The position numbers and the translations under genes were made by a program. A DNA stretch of 64,000 bases from Actinomycetes bacterium (GTDB lineage Bacteria; Actinomycetota; JAICYB01). Under the pieces are notes generated by a model. It searched no databases, was not told where the DNA came from, and worked only from the letters and a program-made list of their open reading frames with translations. The stretch lies in contig JAICYB010000006.1 in the NCBI GenBank assembly GCA_025934435.1, positions 20,504-84,503 on the forward strand. The letters run 5' to 3'. Positions 34,244 through 43,475 of this stretch are shown piece by piece (within the stretch, counting starts at the first letter, position 1; each line of letters opens with the position of its first letter).

Positions 34244-35650
34244 GTGAGGAAGAAACGGCTGTTCGTCGCCGCTGTCGCGGCGGTCGCGCTTCTTGCTGTG
34301 GCATGCCAGAACCAGAAGGCAGGGCCGACGACGTCTACGTCGGCGAGCGGCTGCAACAAGCCCGCGGCGCTCGGAACGGCGAGGGACTTCCGTCTCGCCG
34401 CCAGTCATACGCTGGCGCAGGCCTCGGCGTCTCCTTCCGCGTCACCGATGGTGAGCGTGTCGCCGTCCGCGTCACCGATGGCTTCGGAAACCGCGTCACC
34501 CGCGGCGACGAGCGGCACGTCGGGCACGACGACCGGCAGCAAGAAAGTCGTGAAGCTCGGATTCCTCGGCGACCTCACCGGCGGTAACGCGGGCCTCGTC
34601 GTCTCGGCGTACAAGTCGGCGCAGCTCGCGGTGAAGCAGGCGGACGCAGCGGGTGATCTTCCCGTCGACATCCAGCTCGACGCGAAGGACAACAAGGACG
34701 GATCGGCGGACACGGCTCCGGCGCTCGCGCAGCAGCTGATCGGTGATCCGTCCGTCGTCGGCGTCATCGGACCGGCGTTCTCCGGAGAGTCGAAGGCCAC
34801 CGGCGCGCTGTTCTGCCAGGCCGGACTCACGGACATCACGCAGTCCGCGACGAATCCCGACCTCACGAAGAACGGCTGGCCGACGTTCTTCCGCGCCCTT
34901 GCGACGGACGCGGTGCAAGGCGGACAAACCGGCGCGTACATCGTCAAGAGCCTCAACAAGAAGAACGTCGCCGTGATCAACGACAAGTCCGACTACGGCG
35001 CCGGACTCGCGACGGCGGTCGTCGCGAGCATCAAGTCGAACGGCGGCAACGTCGTCCTCAACCAGGGCATCGAACCGACGACCGACTACACGACGATCGT
35101 CGACTCGGTGATCGCGAAGAAGCCGGACATCCTCTACTACGCCGGCTACGACAAGGACGCACCGCTTCTGTTCAAGCAGTACCGACAGAAGGGTGGCACC
35201 GCGCTCCTGATGGGGGGCGACGGCGACAAGGGGACGAACCTCCTCAAGGAAGGCGGCTCGGCCGTCGACGGAGCGATCCTCACGTGTCCATGCCTTGACC
35301 CGAACGCGTCGAGCGACCCAGCGCCGCAGAAGTTCGCGCAGGACTACATCGCGGCCTACGGCGAACCGGCGGGCATCTACTCGGCCGAAGCGTGGGACGT
35401 CGCGAACATGTTCATCGCCGCGATCCGTTCGTCGGGCGCGAACACGACGCGGAAGTCGGTGCTCGACTACATCACGAACCTGAAGGACTTCAAGGGTCTG
35501 TCGAAGACCTTCAACTGGACGCCGACGCACGAGGTCGTCGGCGGTGACATCACGTTCGTGTACAAGATCGTCGGCGGGAAGTACACGCTGCTCGGCAAGG
35601 CGGCAGATCTAAGCGGTGGTTCGTCCGCCACGGCGTCGGCGACACCGTAA
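34244..35650 (+). CDS. livJ: Branched-chain amino acid ABC transporter, substrate-binding lipoprotein
   Basis: The 468-residue protein has a lipoprotein signal (LLAVAC, Cys21) and a long low-complexity linker (~25-95, Ser/Ala/Pro/Thr). A periplasmic-binding-protein type 1 domain follows: VKLGFLGDLTGGNAG, VVGVIGPAFSGES, FFRALATDAVQGG and VAVINDKSDYG. It captures amino acids or related solutes for the LivHMGF transporter encoded next. The GTG has a strong AAGGAGG site. The ligand is inferred from the family. Confidence 0.93.
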   Translation: MRKKRLFVAAVAAVALLAVACQNQKAGPTTSTSASGCNKPAALGTARDFRLAASHTLAQASASPSASPMVSVSPSASPMASETASPAATSGTSGTTTGSKKVVKLGFLGDLTGGNAGLVVSAYKSAQLAVKQADAAGDLPVDIQLDAKDNKDGSADTAPALAQQLIGDPSVVGVIGPAFSGESKATGALFCQAGLTDITQSATNPDLTKNGWPTFFRALATDAVQGGQTGAYIVKSLNKKNVAVINDKSDYGAGLATAVVASIKSNGGNVVLNQGIEPTTDYTTIVDSVIAKKPDILYYAGYDKDAPLLFKQYRQKGGTALLMGGDGDKGTNLLKEGGSAVDGAILTCPCLDPNASSDPAPQKFAQDYIAAYGEPAGIYSAEAWDVANMFIAAIRSSGANTTRKSVLDYITNLKDFKGLSKTFNWTPTHEVVGGDITFVYKIVGGKYTLLGKAADLSGGSSATASATP

Positions 35651-35666
35651 AGACATCGTTCATGGA

Positions 35667-35701
35667 GGAGGGGGTCACGTGGTGACCCCCTCCTTTATCT
35701 T
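35667..35701 (+). terminator. Strong hairpin terminator between livJ and livH
   Basis: GGAGGGGGTCAC and GTGACCCCCTCC form a perfect 12-bp stem with a 3-nt loop, followed by TTTATCTT. It probably limits read-through so that the binding protein is made in excess. The T-rich tail also contains TATCTT (35696-35701), which ends 8 nt before the livH ATG and could be a -10 box for livHMGF. Confidence 0.85.
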
Positions 35702-35709
35702 CTGACCAC

Positions 35710-36621
35710 ATGCCGTCCTGCCTGACGAGCGAGCTGCCGTTCCGCATCGTCGGTGGGTTGTCCTCGGGCGGGGTCTACGCGCTGATCGCGATCGGATACA
35801 CGCTCGTCTACGGCGTCCTGCAGCTGATCAACTTCGCGCATTCGGAAGTCTTCATGTCCGGCATCCTTGCCGGCGCGCTCTTCCTCGGCGCGTTCCCTCC
35901 GCACACGCTCGGCCCCCTGCTGCTCGTGACGGCCGTGATCCCCGCGATGCTGACGTCCGGGATCCTTGCCGTCTCCATCGAGCGCGTGGCGTACCGTCCG
36001 CTGCGGAAGCGCGGCGCGCCGCGACTCGCGTACCTGATCAGCGCGATCGGTATGTCGCTCTTCCTGCAGTACACGACACAGGTGTGGCGGGGGGTAAACC
36101 CCGAAGAGTTCCCGGCGACGATCAAGCCGACGGCGTGGCTGCATGTCGGCGGCGTCAGTGTGTTCAACACCGACGTGATCATCATCGTCACGTCCCTTGC
36201 CATGGTCTTCGCGCTCGAGACCTTCATCCGCAGGACGAAGACCGGTCGCGCGCTCCGCGCCGTCGCGCAGGACGCGGAAGCCGCCGCGCTCATGGGCGTG
36301 AACATCGACCGCATCATCATGGTGACGTTCTTCATCGGCGGACTGCTCGCCGGTGTCGCCGGCGTCCTCTTCGGGATGAACTTCGGACGAACCCAGTGGA
36401 ACATCGGGTTCATCCCGGGGATCAAAGCGTTCACCGCCGCGGTCCTCGGCGGCATCGGTTCGATCCGCGGCGCGCTCGTCGGGGGACTCGTCCTCGGGCT
36501 GATGGAGAACGTCTCGGCCGGATGCTTCGGTACACAGTGGCGTGACGTCGTCGCGTTCGTGTTGCTCGTCGGCGTATTGATGCTTCGTCCGACGGGGATC
36601 TTCGGGGAGAAAACGGTATGA
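35710..36621 (+). CDS. livH: Branched-chain amino acid ABC permease LivH
   Basis: The 303-residue protein has about eight hydrophobic segments and the LivH signatures GGLSSGGVYALIAIGYTLVYG, QLINFAHSEVFM, and AVLGGIGSIRGALVGG near the C-terminus. RALRAVAQDAEAAALMGVN is the coupling (EAA-like) loop that contacts the ATPases. It pairs with LivM in the membrane. The ATG has no ribosome binding site and lies 8 nt after a TATCTT box. Confidence 0.95.
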   Translation: MPSCLTSELPFRIVGGLSSGGVYALIAIGYTLVYGVLQLINFAHSEVFMSGILAGALFLGAFPPHTLGPLLLVTAVIPAMLTSGILAVSIERVAYRPLRKRGAPRLAYLISAIGMSLFLQYTTQVWRGVNPEEFPATIKPTAWLHVGGVSVFNTDVIIIVTSLAMVFALETFIRRTKTGRALRAVAQDAEAAALMGVNIDRIIMVTFFIGGLLAGVAGVLFGMNFGRTQWNIGFIPGIKAFTAAVLGGIGSIRGALVGGLVLGLMENVSAGCFGTQWRDVVAFVLLVGVLMLRPTGIFGEKTV

Positions 36622-37637
36622 GAATGCCGATCCGGCGTCTCCGCTCCGCTGCGACGTGGCGTCACATCATCGTCGCGATCGTCGTCGTCATCGTTGTGCT
36701 GCTCCCCCTGTTTGCGAACGCGTACCAGGTCGACGTGTTGACGCAGGCGGCGTCCTACTCGTTGTTCGCGGTAGGACTGAACGTTGTCGTCGGGTTGGCC
36801 GGCCTCCTCGACCTCGGCTACGTCGCGTTCTGGGCGATCGGTGCGTACTCGATGGCGATCTTCTCGGGAGCCGGGCCGATCCACATCACGAACTTCACGC
36901 CGTGGGTCGTCCTGCCGATCGGGATCGGTGTCGCGATGACGGCCGGCGTCTTGCTCGGTTCGCCCGTGTTGCGACTGCGCGGCGACTACCTCGCGATCGT
37001 CACGCTCGGCTTCGGCGAGATCATCCGCATCACGGCGTCGAACCTGGAAGGCGTGACGGGCGGCGCCGAGGGCATCGCGAACATCCCGCACCCGCAGGTG
37101 GGTGCGTACAACTTCGGTTCGTCCCCGACGCCGTACTTCTACCTGACGCTCGTCATCCTCGGTATCGCCGTCTTCCTGATCAGCAATCTCAACAGGTCGC
37201 GTATCGGACGCGCGTGGGTCGCGATCCGCGAGGACGAGGTGGCGGCCGAAGCGATGGGCATCAACACGTTCCGCATGAAGCTGTGGGCGTTCGCGATCGG
37301 CGCGTCGACCGCGGGCGCCGCGGGCGTGATCAACGCGAGCCGCGTGAACTTCGTCTCGCCGAGCTCGTTCATGATCATCATCTCGGTCCTCGTGCTGTGC
37401 ATGGTGATCCTCGGCGGCATGGGTTCGATGATCGGACCGATCGTGGGCGCCGCGGCGATCGTGATCATCCCCGAAGCATTGCGCGACTACGTGCCGGCCG
37501 GCGTCCGGTTCATGGTGTTCGGCGCGATCCTCGTCGTGATGATGATCTTCCGCCCGCAGGGTCTGTTCCCGTCGAAGCGCGTCGCCGCCGAGCAGCACGG
37601 GGTCGGCGTGGCGGACGAAGAGAAGGCCGGGGCCTGA
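36618..37637 (+). CDS. livM: Branched-chain amino acid ABC permease LivM
   Basis: This 339-residue permease has many membrane segments and the LivM motifs YSLFAVGLNVVVGLAGLLDLGY, LRGDYLAIVTLGFGEI and VILGGMGSMIGPIVGA. RAWVAIREDEVAAEAMGIN is the cytoplasmic coupling loop. The ATG overlaps the livH stop (ATGA) and its stop overlaps the livG start. Confidence 0.95.
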   Translation: MRMPIRRLRSAATWRHIIVAIVVVIVVLLPLFANAYQVDVLTQAASYSLFAVGLNVVVGLAGLLDLGYVAFWAIGAYSMAIFSGAGPIHITNFTPWVVLPIGIGVAMTAGVLLGSPVLRLRGDYLAIVTLGFGEIIRITASNLEGVTGGAEGIANIPHPQVGAYNFGSSPTPYFYLTLVILGIAVFLISNLNRSRIGRAWVAIREDEVAAEAMGINTFRMKLWAFAIGASTAGAAGVINASRVNFVSPSSFMIIISVLVLCMVILGGMGSMIGPIVGAAAIVIIPEALRDYVPAGVRFMVFGAILVVMMIFRPQGLFPSKRVAAEQHGVGVADEEKAGA

Positions 37638-38398
37638 TGAGCATCCTCGTCTGCGACAAGGTGATGAAGCGCTTCGAAGGGCTCGTCGCCGTGACGAACG
37701 TCGACCTGCGCGTCGAAGAGGGCGCGATCCGGTCGATCATCGGCCCGAACGGGGCCGGCAAGACGACGTTCTTCAACTGCATCACCGGCTACTACACCGC
37801 GGACGGCGGCTCGATCACCTTCGACGGTGAGGACGTCACGCGCTGGAAGCCGTACAGGGTGACGCGGCGCGGCATCGCGCGGACGTTCCAGAACATCCGT
37901 CTCTTCGGGAACATGACGGCGCTCGAGAATGTCATCGTCGGGCTCGACGCGCACCACCACTCCGGTGTGCTCCGCTCGCTCACGCGGACGCCCGGCCAGC
38001 GGCGCGAGGAGCGCGACGCGATCGACCGTGCGAACGAGCTGCTGCGGTTCGTCGGGATCGAGCGTCACGCGCGCGATCTCTCGCGCAACCTGTCGTACGG
38101 CGATCAACGGCGGCTCGAGATCGCCCGCGCGCTCGGCACCGATCCGAAGCTCGTCCTGCTGGACGAACCCGCCGCCGGGATGAACCCCGCCGAGAAGCAG
38201 GGATTGTCCGATCTCGTGCGGAAGATCCGTGACGACGGCAAGACCGTGATCCTCATCGATCACGACATGCGTTTCGTGATGGGCATCTCCGACCGGATCC
38301 TCGTGCTCGACCACGGCGAAGCGATCGCCGAGGGCCTGCCGCAGGACGTGCAGACGAACCCCAAGGTCATCGAGGCGTACCTGGGGAGGCCGGCGTGA
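37637..38398 (+). CDS. livG: Branched-chain amino acid ABC transporter ATPase LivG
   Basis: The 253-residue ATPase has Walker A GPNGAGKTT, Q-loop TFQNIRLF, the ABC signature NLSYGDQRRLEIA, Walker B LVLLDEPAAGMNP and switch HDMRF. It drives transport with LivF. The translation start is the ATG that overlaps the livM stop (TGATG). Confidence 0.96.
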   Translation: MSILVCDKVMKRFEGLVAVTNVDLRVEEGAIRSIIGPNGAGKTTFFNCITGYYTADGGSITFDGEDVTRWKPYRVTRRGIARTFQNIRLFGNMTALENVIVGLDAHHHSGVLRSLTRTPGQRREERDAIDRANELLRFVGIERHARDLSRNLSYGDQRRLEIARALGTDPKLVLLDEPAAGMNPAEKQGLSDLVRKIRDDGKTVILIDHDMRFVMGISDRILVLDHGEAIAEGLPQDVQTNPKVIEAYLGRPA

Positions 38399-39108
38399 CC
38401 GACACCGTCCTCGAACTGCGGGACGTCCACGTCTTCTACGGGAACATCGAAGCGCTCAAAGGCATCTCCCTCGAGGTGCGTCGTGGCGAGTGCGTGACGC
38501 TCATCGGCAGCAACGGCGCGGGCAAGACGACGACGCTTCGTGCGATCGCGGGACTCAACCGGCCGCGCTCCGGCACCATCTCGCTTGAGGGTCGTCCGAT
38601 CCATTCGCTTCCGGCACATGCCATCGTCGCCCTCGGTGTGTCGCAGGCACCGGAGGGGCGCCACGTCTTCCCGGCGATGTCCGTCCGGGAGAACCTCGAG
38701 ATGGGCGCGTTCACGCGGAAGGGTTCGACGTCCGACGACTTCGACCGCATCTACAGTCTGTTCCCCGTTCTGTCGGAACGAGCGAAACAAGCCGCTGGAA
38801 CGCTCTCCGGCGGCGAGCAGCAGATGCTCGCGATCGGACGCGCGCTCATGGCGCATCCGAAGGTCTTGCTGCTGGACGAACCATCGCTCGGTGTCTCGCC
38901 GGTGTTGACGCAGCGCATCTACGAGACGCTCCGCCAGATCAACGAGCAAGGGACGACGATCCTCCTCGTCGAGCAGAACGCGAACATGGCGCTCGATCTC
39001 GCGGATCGTGGCTACGTCCTCGAAACGGGGACGATCGTTCTCGCCGACGCGACCGACACGCTGCGGTCGTCGCCGGACGTCCGGCGCGCGTATCTGGGGG
39101 AGTCCTGA
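38395..39108 (+). CDS. livF: Branched-chain amino acid ABC transporter ATPase LivF
   Basis: The 237-residue ATPase has Walker A GSNGAGKTT, the signature TLSGGEQQMLAIGRALM, and Walker B VLLLDEPSLGVSP. The LivF subgroup motif GVSQAPEGRHVFP is also present. The GTG overlaps the livG stop (GTGA). It is the last gene of the liv operon; gcvT has its own -10 box. Confidence 0.96.
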   Translation: MTDTVLELRDVHVFYGNIEALKGISLEVRRGECVTLIGSNGAGKTTTLRAIAGLNRPRSGTISLEGRPIHSLPAHAIVALGVSQAPEGRHVFPAMSVRENLEMGAFTRKGSTSDDFDRIYSLFPVLSERAKQAAGTLSGGEQQMLAIGRALMAHPKVLLLDEPSLGVSPVLTQRIYETLRQINEQGTTILLVEQNANMALDLADRGYVLETGTIVLADATDTLRSSPDVRRAYLGES

Positions 39109-39116
39109 GGCGCCGA

Positions 39117-39122
39117 TAGGAT
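39117..39122 (+). promoter_or_regulatory. -10 box of the gcv operon
   Basis: TAGGAT ends 7 nt before the gcvT ATG, which has no ribosome binding site. Only 21 nt separate livF and gcvT, so there is no room for a glycine riboswitch. Confidence 0.55.
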
Positions 39123-39129
39123 TCGATGT

Positions 39130-40215
39130 ATGACCGACGCCGCCCTCCGGACGCCGCTGTACGGCGAACACGTCGAAGCCGGCGGCCGCATGGTGACGTT
39201 CGCCGGCTGGCGTCTGCCCGTCCGGTACGGATCGATCCTCGACGAAGCCCGCGCCGTCCGGAACTCCGCGGGGATGTTCGATGTGTCGCACATGGGCCGC
39301 GTCCGGCTGCAGGGTTCCGAGGCGCTCGACGTACTGCTGCGGCTCGGCACGAACGACCTCCGGAAGGTCGCGCCCGGCCGCGCTCAGTACACGCTCTGGT
39401 GCACGCCCGACGGCGGCGCCATCGACGACCTGATCGATCTCTGGATCGCCGACCACGATTTCATCGTCGTCATGAACGCGTCGCGCCGCGACGACGATCT
39501 CGCGCACCTCGAGGACGAAGCCCGCACGAAGGACGCGACCGTCGTCGACGAAACGATGGACACCGTGATGATCGCCGTGCAAGGTCCTGAAGCCCGCGGC
39601 ATCGTGTCGTCCCTCGGCGAGGTACCCGAGCTTCCTCGTTTCGGTGTCGGACGCGCGACGATCGCCGGCGTCGCCGCCTTCGTGTCACGCACCGGTTACA
39701 CGGGCGAGGACGGCGTCGAGCTCGTCTGCGAAGCGGGGGCCGGCCCGCGCCTGTGGGAAGCGCTCCGCGAAGCGGGCGTCGTCCCGTGTGGTCTCGGCGC
39801 GCGCGACGCACTGCGCATGGAGATGGGCTACCCGCTGTACGGACACGAGCTCGGCCTGGACATCTCGCCGCTCGAAGCCGGTGTCGCGTTCGCCGTCTCG
39901 CTGGACGACCGCGACTTCATCGGTTCCGACGCACTTCGGAAGCTCGCGCAGGACGGACCACCGCGGAAGTTGATGGGCTTCGTCTGCGAGAAGCCTGCCG
40001 TGCCGCAGCCCGGCGACGAGATCGGGTCCGGCACCGTGACGAGCGGCGGGACCTCGGTCGTGCTCGGCAAGCCGATCGGGCTCGGCTTCGTCCCATCGGA
40101 CACGTCGCCCGGACCGGTTAGCCTCCGCACCCGTGGCAAAGAGATCCCATGCGAGCTTCGGACGTTGCCGTTGATCGAACGGAAGCGACCGAAGAAGAAG
40201 AAGACGAAGACGTGA
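39130..40215 (+). CDS. gcvT: Glycine cleavage system T protein (aminomethyltransferase)
   Basis: GcvT moves the methylene group from the lipoyl arm of GcvH to tetrahydrofolate, releasing ammonia. The 361 residues show the family order: FAGWRLPVRYGSILDEARAVR, MFDVSHMGRV, the conserved RTGYTGEDGVEL, GLGARDALRMEMGYPLYGHEL and the C-terminal beta barrel (IGLGFV). The C-terminus ends in an unusual Lys run (ERKRPKKKKTKT). Its stop overlaps the gcvPA start. Confidence 0.95.
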   Translation: MTDAALRTPLYGEHVEAGGRMVTFAGWRLPVRYGSILDEARAVRNSAGMFDVSHMGRVRLQGSEALDVLLRLGTNDLRKVAPGRAQYTLWCTPDGGAIDDLIDLWIADHDFIVVMNASRRDDDLAHLEDEARTKDATVVDETMDTVMIAVQGPEARGIVSSLGEVPELPRFGVGRATIAGVAAFVSRTGYTGEDGVELVCEAGAGPRLWEALREAGVVPCGLGARDALRMEMGYPLYGHELGLDISPLEAGVAFAVSLDDRDFIGSDALRKLAQDGPPRKLMGFVCEKPAVPQPGDEIGSGTVTSGGTSVVLGKPIGLGFVPSDTSPGPVSLRTRGKEIPCELRTLPLIERKRPKKKKTKT

Positions 40216-41528
40216 GCGCGGGCGACTTCGTTCCGCACACGCCGGACGACATCGAAGCGATGCTCGGCGTCATCGGTGCCTCGTCCATCGACGACCTCTT
40301 CACGGTGATCCCCGCCGCCCTTCGTGATCCTTCGATCTCGCTGCCGGAAGCGCTTCCCGAGCCGGGTGTCGTCTCGCACCTGCGCGCTCTCGCATCGCGG
40401 AACGCTCCCGCCGGCGACGGTGTGAACTTCCTCGGCGGCGGCCTGTACGACCACTACGTGCCCGCGGCCGTCCGCGCGATGCAGTCGCGAGGAGAGTTCG
40501 CGACGGCCTACACGCCGTACCAGGCCGAAGCCTCGCAGGGGACGCTTCAGATGATCTTCGAGTTCCAAACGATGATCGCGGAGCTGTTCGGCCTCGCCGT
40601 CTCGAACGCGTCGCTCTACGACGGTGGCACGGGCCTCGTCGAAGCGGTGAACCTCGCCGCGATGCGACGGGACGGACGGCGCGTCCTGCTCTGCGGCGGT
40701 GTCAACCCGCGCTACCGCCGGGTGCTCGAAACGTACGCCGACGGCCTCGGCATCGAGGTCGGCGTGCTGCCGACCACCGACATGGTTACCGACCCGAGTG
40801 CGATCGGGAGCGACGACGTCCTCGCCGTGGTCGTGCAGCAACCGAACGCCTGGGGCTTCCTCGAGGACGCTCGCGCTCTTGCCACAGCCGCGGGCGAAGC
40901 CGGCGCCGTCGTGATCGGCATCGCCGACCCCATGACGCTCGGCGTGCTCGCGCCGCCGGGGGAGTGGGGAGCGCACATCGCGATCGCCGAAGGCCAAGCG
41001 GTCGGCAACCCGATGGCCTTCGGCGGGCAGTGCGTCGGTCTCTTCGCCTGCAACGACGAATTCGCGCGTCATATGCCCGGACGTCTCGTCGGCGAGACGG
41101 TCGACGCCGACGGACGGCGCGGCTGGGTGCTCACGCTCCAAGCGCGCGAGCAGCACATCAAACGCGAGAAGGCCGGATCGAACATCTGCACCAACCAGAC
41201 GTTGTTCGCGCTCGGCGTCGCGGTACACCTGTCGTGGCTGGGGCCCGAAGGGCTGCGTCGCGTCGGTGAGATCTCCGGTGCGCTGGCGCACGAAGCCGCG
41301 CGGCGGATCGCGTCGGAGACGAACTTCGAGATCGCGTCGTCGCGTCCCTTCGTGAGGGAATTCGCGGTGCGCGGTCCGCGCGACACGTTGGAGGAGTTGC
41401 GCCATCGCGGGATCTTCGCGGGCCCGGCGCTCGACGACGATACGTTCAACCTCGCGTTCACGGAGAAACGCACCCCGCAGGATGTCGAGGTTCTCGTCGA
41501 AGCACTGACCGAGATCGGCAAGACATGA
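40212..41528 (+). CDS. gcvPA: Glycine dehydrogenase (decarboxylating) subunit 1
   Basis: This is the N-terminal half of the split P protein, 438 residues, starting SAGDFVPHTPDDIEAMLG as in other GcvPA proteins. Motifs include FLGGGLYDHYVPAAV, TPYQAEASQGTLQ and SNASLYDGGTG. It forms the decarboxylase with GcvPB. The GTG at 40212 overlaps the gcvT stop and matches the family start better than the upstream ATG 40149. Split P proteins are typical of Firmicutes and thermophiles; many actinobacteria have a single GcvP. Confidence 0.95.
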   Translation: MSAGDFVPHTPDDIEAMLGVIGASSIDDLFTVIPAALRDPSISLPEALPEPGVVSHLRALASRNAPAGDGVNFLGGGLYDHYVPAAVRAMQSRGEFATAYTPYQAEASQGTLQMIFEFQTMIAELFGLAVSNASLYDGGTGLVEAVNLAAMRRDGRRVLLCGGVNPRYRRVLETYADGLGIEVGVLPTTDMVTDPSAIGSDDVLAVVVQQPNAWGFLEDARALATAAGEAGAVVIGIADPMTLGVLAPPGEWGAHIAIAEGQAVGNPMAFGGQCVGLFACNDEFARHMPGRLVGETVDADGRRGWVLTLQAREQHIKREKAGSNICTNQTLFALGVAVHLSWLGPEGLRRVGEISGALAHEAARRIASETNFEIASSRPFVREFAVRGPRDTLEELRHRGIFAGPALDDDTFNLAFTEKRTPQDVEVLVEALTEIGKT

Positions 41529-42964
41529 CTCGCGAACCGGACACGATCTTCGAGTTGTCTCGTCCCGGGCGCCGGTCGTGGTCGCTTCCGGAAGCGCCGT
41601 TCGACGTCGAGCCGGTTCCGTCCGAGTTCGCTCGGCGTGACGCGCCGAAGCTTCCCGAGGTGAGCGAAGGCGGACTGATCCGCCACTTCACGCAGCTCTC
41701 CGAGCGCAACTTCGCGATCGACAACGCGTTCTATCCGCTGGGCTCGTGCACGATGAAGTACAACCCGAAGGTTCAGGACGAGCTCGCGGCCTTGTCCGGC
41801 TTCCGCGACCTGCACCCCGACCAACCTCTCGCCGACATCCAAGGCGCTCTCGAGCTGCTCTGGACGTTCGAGCGCGATCTTTGCGAGATCACCGGCATGA
41901 CCGCGGCGACGTTCTGTCCGGCTGCCGGAGCGCACGGAGAGATCACGGCGCTCCTCATGTGGCGGAAGCACTTCGCGAACGACCGGAGTCGCGACACGGT
42001 CATCATCCCGGACTCCGCGCACGGAACGAACCCCGCATCCGTTCGGCTCGCGGGCTTCAAGGTCGCCGAGGTGCCGTCGGGACCGGACGGCCAGGTCGAC
42101 GTCGACGCGTTGAAGGGGCTCCTCGGCCCCCACGTCGTCGGTCTCATGATCACGAACCCGAACACGCTCGGCGTGTTCGAGCAACGCATCGACGAGATCA
42201 CGAAGTTCGTCCACGACGCCGGCGGCTTCGCGTACTGCGACGGCGCGAACCTGAACGCGCTCGTCGGACGCGCGCTTCCCGGCGACATGGGCTTCGACGT
42301 GGTGCACATCAATCTGCACAAGACGTTCTCGACACCGCACGGCGGCGGCGGTCCCGGCGCCGGCCCGCTCTGTGTGGACGAAGCGCTCGAGCCTTACCTA
42401 CCGGTCCCGCGAGTGAAGCGTCTGGACGACGGGACGTTCGCCTGGGACCACGATCACGCGTCGACGATCGGCCCCGTCCACTCGTTCGGCGGGAACTTCG
42501 CGGTCGTCGTGCGTGCGTATGCCTACCTGCGCCGGCTCGGTCTCGACGGCCTCCGCCGCGTGAGCGGCATGGCCGTGCTCAACGCGAACTACGTCAAGAA
42601 GAAGGTCGACGCGCGCTACCGCGTTCCCTACAGCGAAGGGACGATGCACGAGTTCGTCGCCTCGGGCGACTTCCTCCGTAAGTTCGGCGGCGTGCGGACC
42701 TTCGACGTCGCGAAGGCGTTGCTCGACCACGGGTTCCACGCGCCGACGGTGTACTTCCCGCTCACGGTGCGTGAAGCGCTGATGGTCGAGCCGACGGAGA
42801 CGGAATCGAAGGAAACGCTCGATGCCTTCGCGCAGGCGTTGCTCGAGATCGCCGAGCAGGCCGAAGCGGGCCACGCCGACGAACTCCGGAGCGCGCCCCA
42901 CACGCTCCCCGTATCCCGCCTGGACGAGGCGCGGGCCGCCCGGCAGCTCAAGCTGAGGGCCTGA
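41525..42964 (+). CDS. gcvPB: Glycine dehydrogenase (decarboxylating) subunit 2
   Basis: This is the PLP-binding half of the split P protein (479 residues). It has [46 protein letters not shown], and the PLP lysine in [16 protein letters not shown]. With GcvPA it decarboxylates glycine and loads the aminomethyl group on GcvH, which is not encoded in this window. The ATG overlaps the gcvPA stop (ATGA). Confidence 0.96.
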   Translation: MTREPDTIFELSRPGRRSWSLPEAPFDVEPVPSEFARRDAPKLPEVSEGGLIRHFTQLSERNFAIDNAFYPLGSCTMKYNPKVQDELAALSGFRDLHPDQPLADIQGALELLWTFERDLCEITGMTAATFCPAAGAHGEITALLMWRKHFANDRSRDTVIIPDSAHGTNPASVRLAGFKVAEVPSGPDGQVDVDALKGLLGPHVVGLMITNPNTLGVFEQRIDEITKFVHDAGGFAYCDGANLNALVGRALPGDMGFDVVHINLHKTFSTPHGGGGPGAGPLCVDEALEPYLPVPRVKRLDDGTFAWDHDHASTIGPVHSFGGNFAVVVRAYAYLRRLGLDGLRRVSGMAVLNANYVKKKVDARYRVPYSEGTMHEFVASGDFLRKFGGVRTFDVAKALLDHGFHAPTVYFPLTVREALMVEPTETESKETLDAFAQALLEIAEQAEAGHADELRSAPHTLPVSRLDEARAARQLKLRA

Positions 42965-42973
42965 CCAGCAAGA

Positions 42974-43002
42974 TTGAGGTATCCACAGGCCGGGCATATG
43001 TC
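42974..43002 (+). promoter_or_regulatory. Possible promoter of the collagen-like protein gene
   Basis: TTGAGG and TATGTC are separated by 17 nt in the gap after gcvPB. The -10 box is imperfect. It would give a ~50-nt leader carrying AAGGAGG at 43046-43052. Confidence 0.35.
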
Positions 43003-43057
43003 CTTCGGCCCGTAGGTCGGGGTCGAAGAAGAGGGCACCTTGGGGAAGGAGGCTCTG

Positions 43058-43468
43058 ATGAGCTTGAGGAAGGGCGTGTTCGCTGTCTTCGTCGCCGCGG
43101 CGTGTGCTTTGACGCCCGCGGCCATCGCCCAAACGGCCGGCACCGCAGGATCTCCGGGAAGTCCGGGATCTCCGGGATCTCCGGGATCTCCTGGGTCCCC
43201 GGGAGCGCTTGGGAGTCCGGGATCTCCGGGATCTCCGGGATCTCCTGGGGCGCTCGGAAGTCCGGGGTCTCCCGGAACTCCTGGGACTCCGGGAACCGCA
43301 GGATCGCCTGGGATCCCGGGAAGCGCGGGAACCGGTGGCAGCATGACGGCCCCGGGGACGCTTCCCCACACCGGCGCGAACGCCGGTGACATGGCGGCCG
43401 CCGGCGTGGCGCTCGTCGCCGCCGGCGCGGTTGCGCTGCGGATGCGGCGTCGACTCGTCGTCGCGTAA
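43058..43468 (+). CDS. Collagen-like Gly-Ser-Pro repeat protein with LPXTG signal
   Basis: This 136-residue protein has a signal peptide (1-~25, cut near AIAQ). A collagen-like Gly-x-y tract of about 20 triplets follows, mostly GSP with two GAL interruptions and GTP/GIP variants. A sorting signal LPHTG (~102-106) precedes a membrane helix and an RMRRR tail, so a sortase should attach it to the cell wall. No sortase is in this window. The ATG has AAGGAGG 5 nt upstream. The DNA repeats are near-identical, so repeat number probably varies between strains. Confidence 0.85.
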   Translation: MSLRKGVFAVFVAAACALTPAAIAQTAGTAGSPGSPGSPGSPGSPGSPGALGSPGSPGSPGSPGALGSPGSPGTPGTPGTAGSPGIPGSAGTGGSMTAPGTLPHTGANAGDMAAAGVALVAAGAVALRMRRRLVVA

Positions 43469-43475
43469 CGATCTT

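Noticed and set aside
39109..39129. Glycine riboswitch before gcvT
   Set aside because: Only 21 nt separate livF and gcvT, and a -10 box occupies them; there is no room for an aptamer.
40149..40211. Upstream ATG start for gcvPA
   Set aside because: It would add a Glu/Asp-rich extension inside gcvT; GTG 40212 gives the family N-terminus and the GTGA overlap seen in neighbouring genes.
43140..43330. Short tandem DNA repeats resembling a CRISPR array
   Set aside because: Units are 9-18 bp, without unique spacers, and encode an in-frame Gly-x-y tract.
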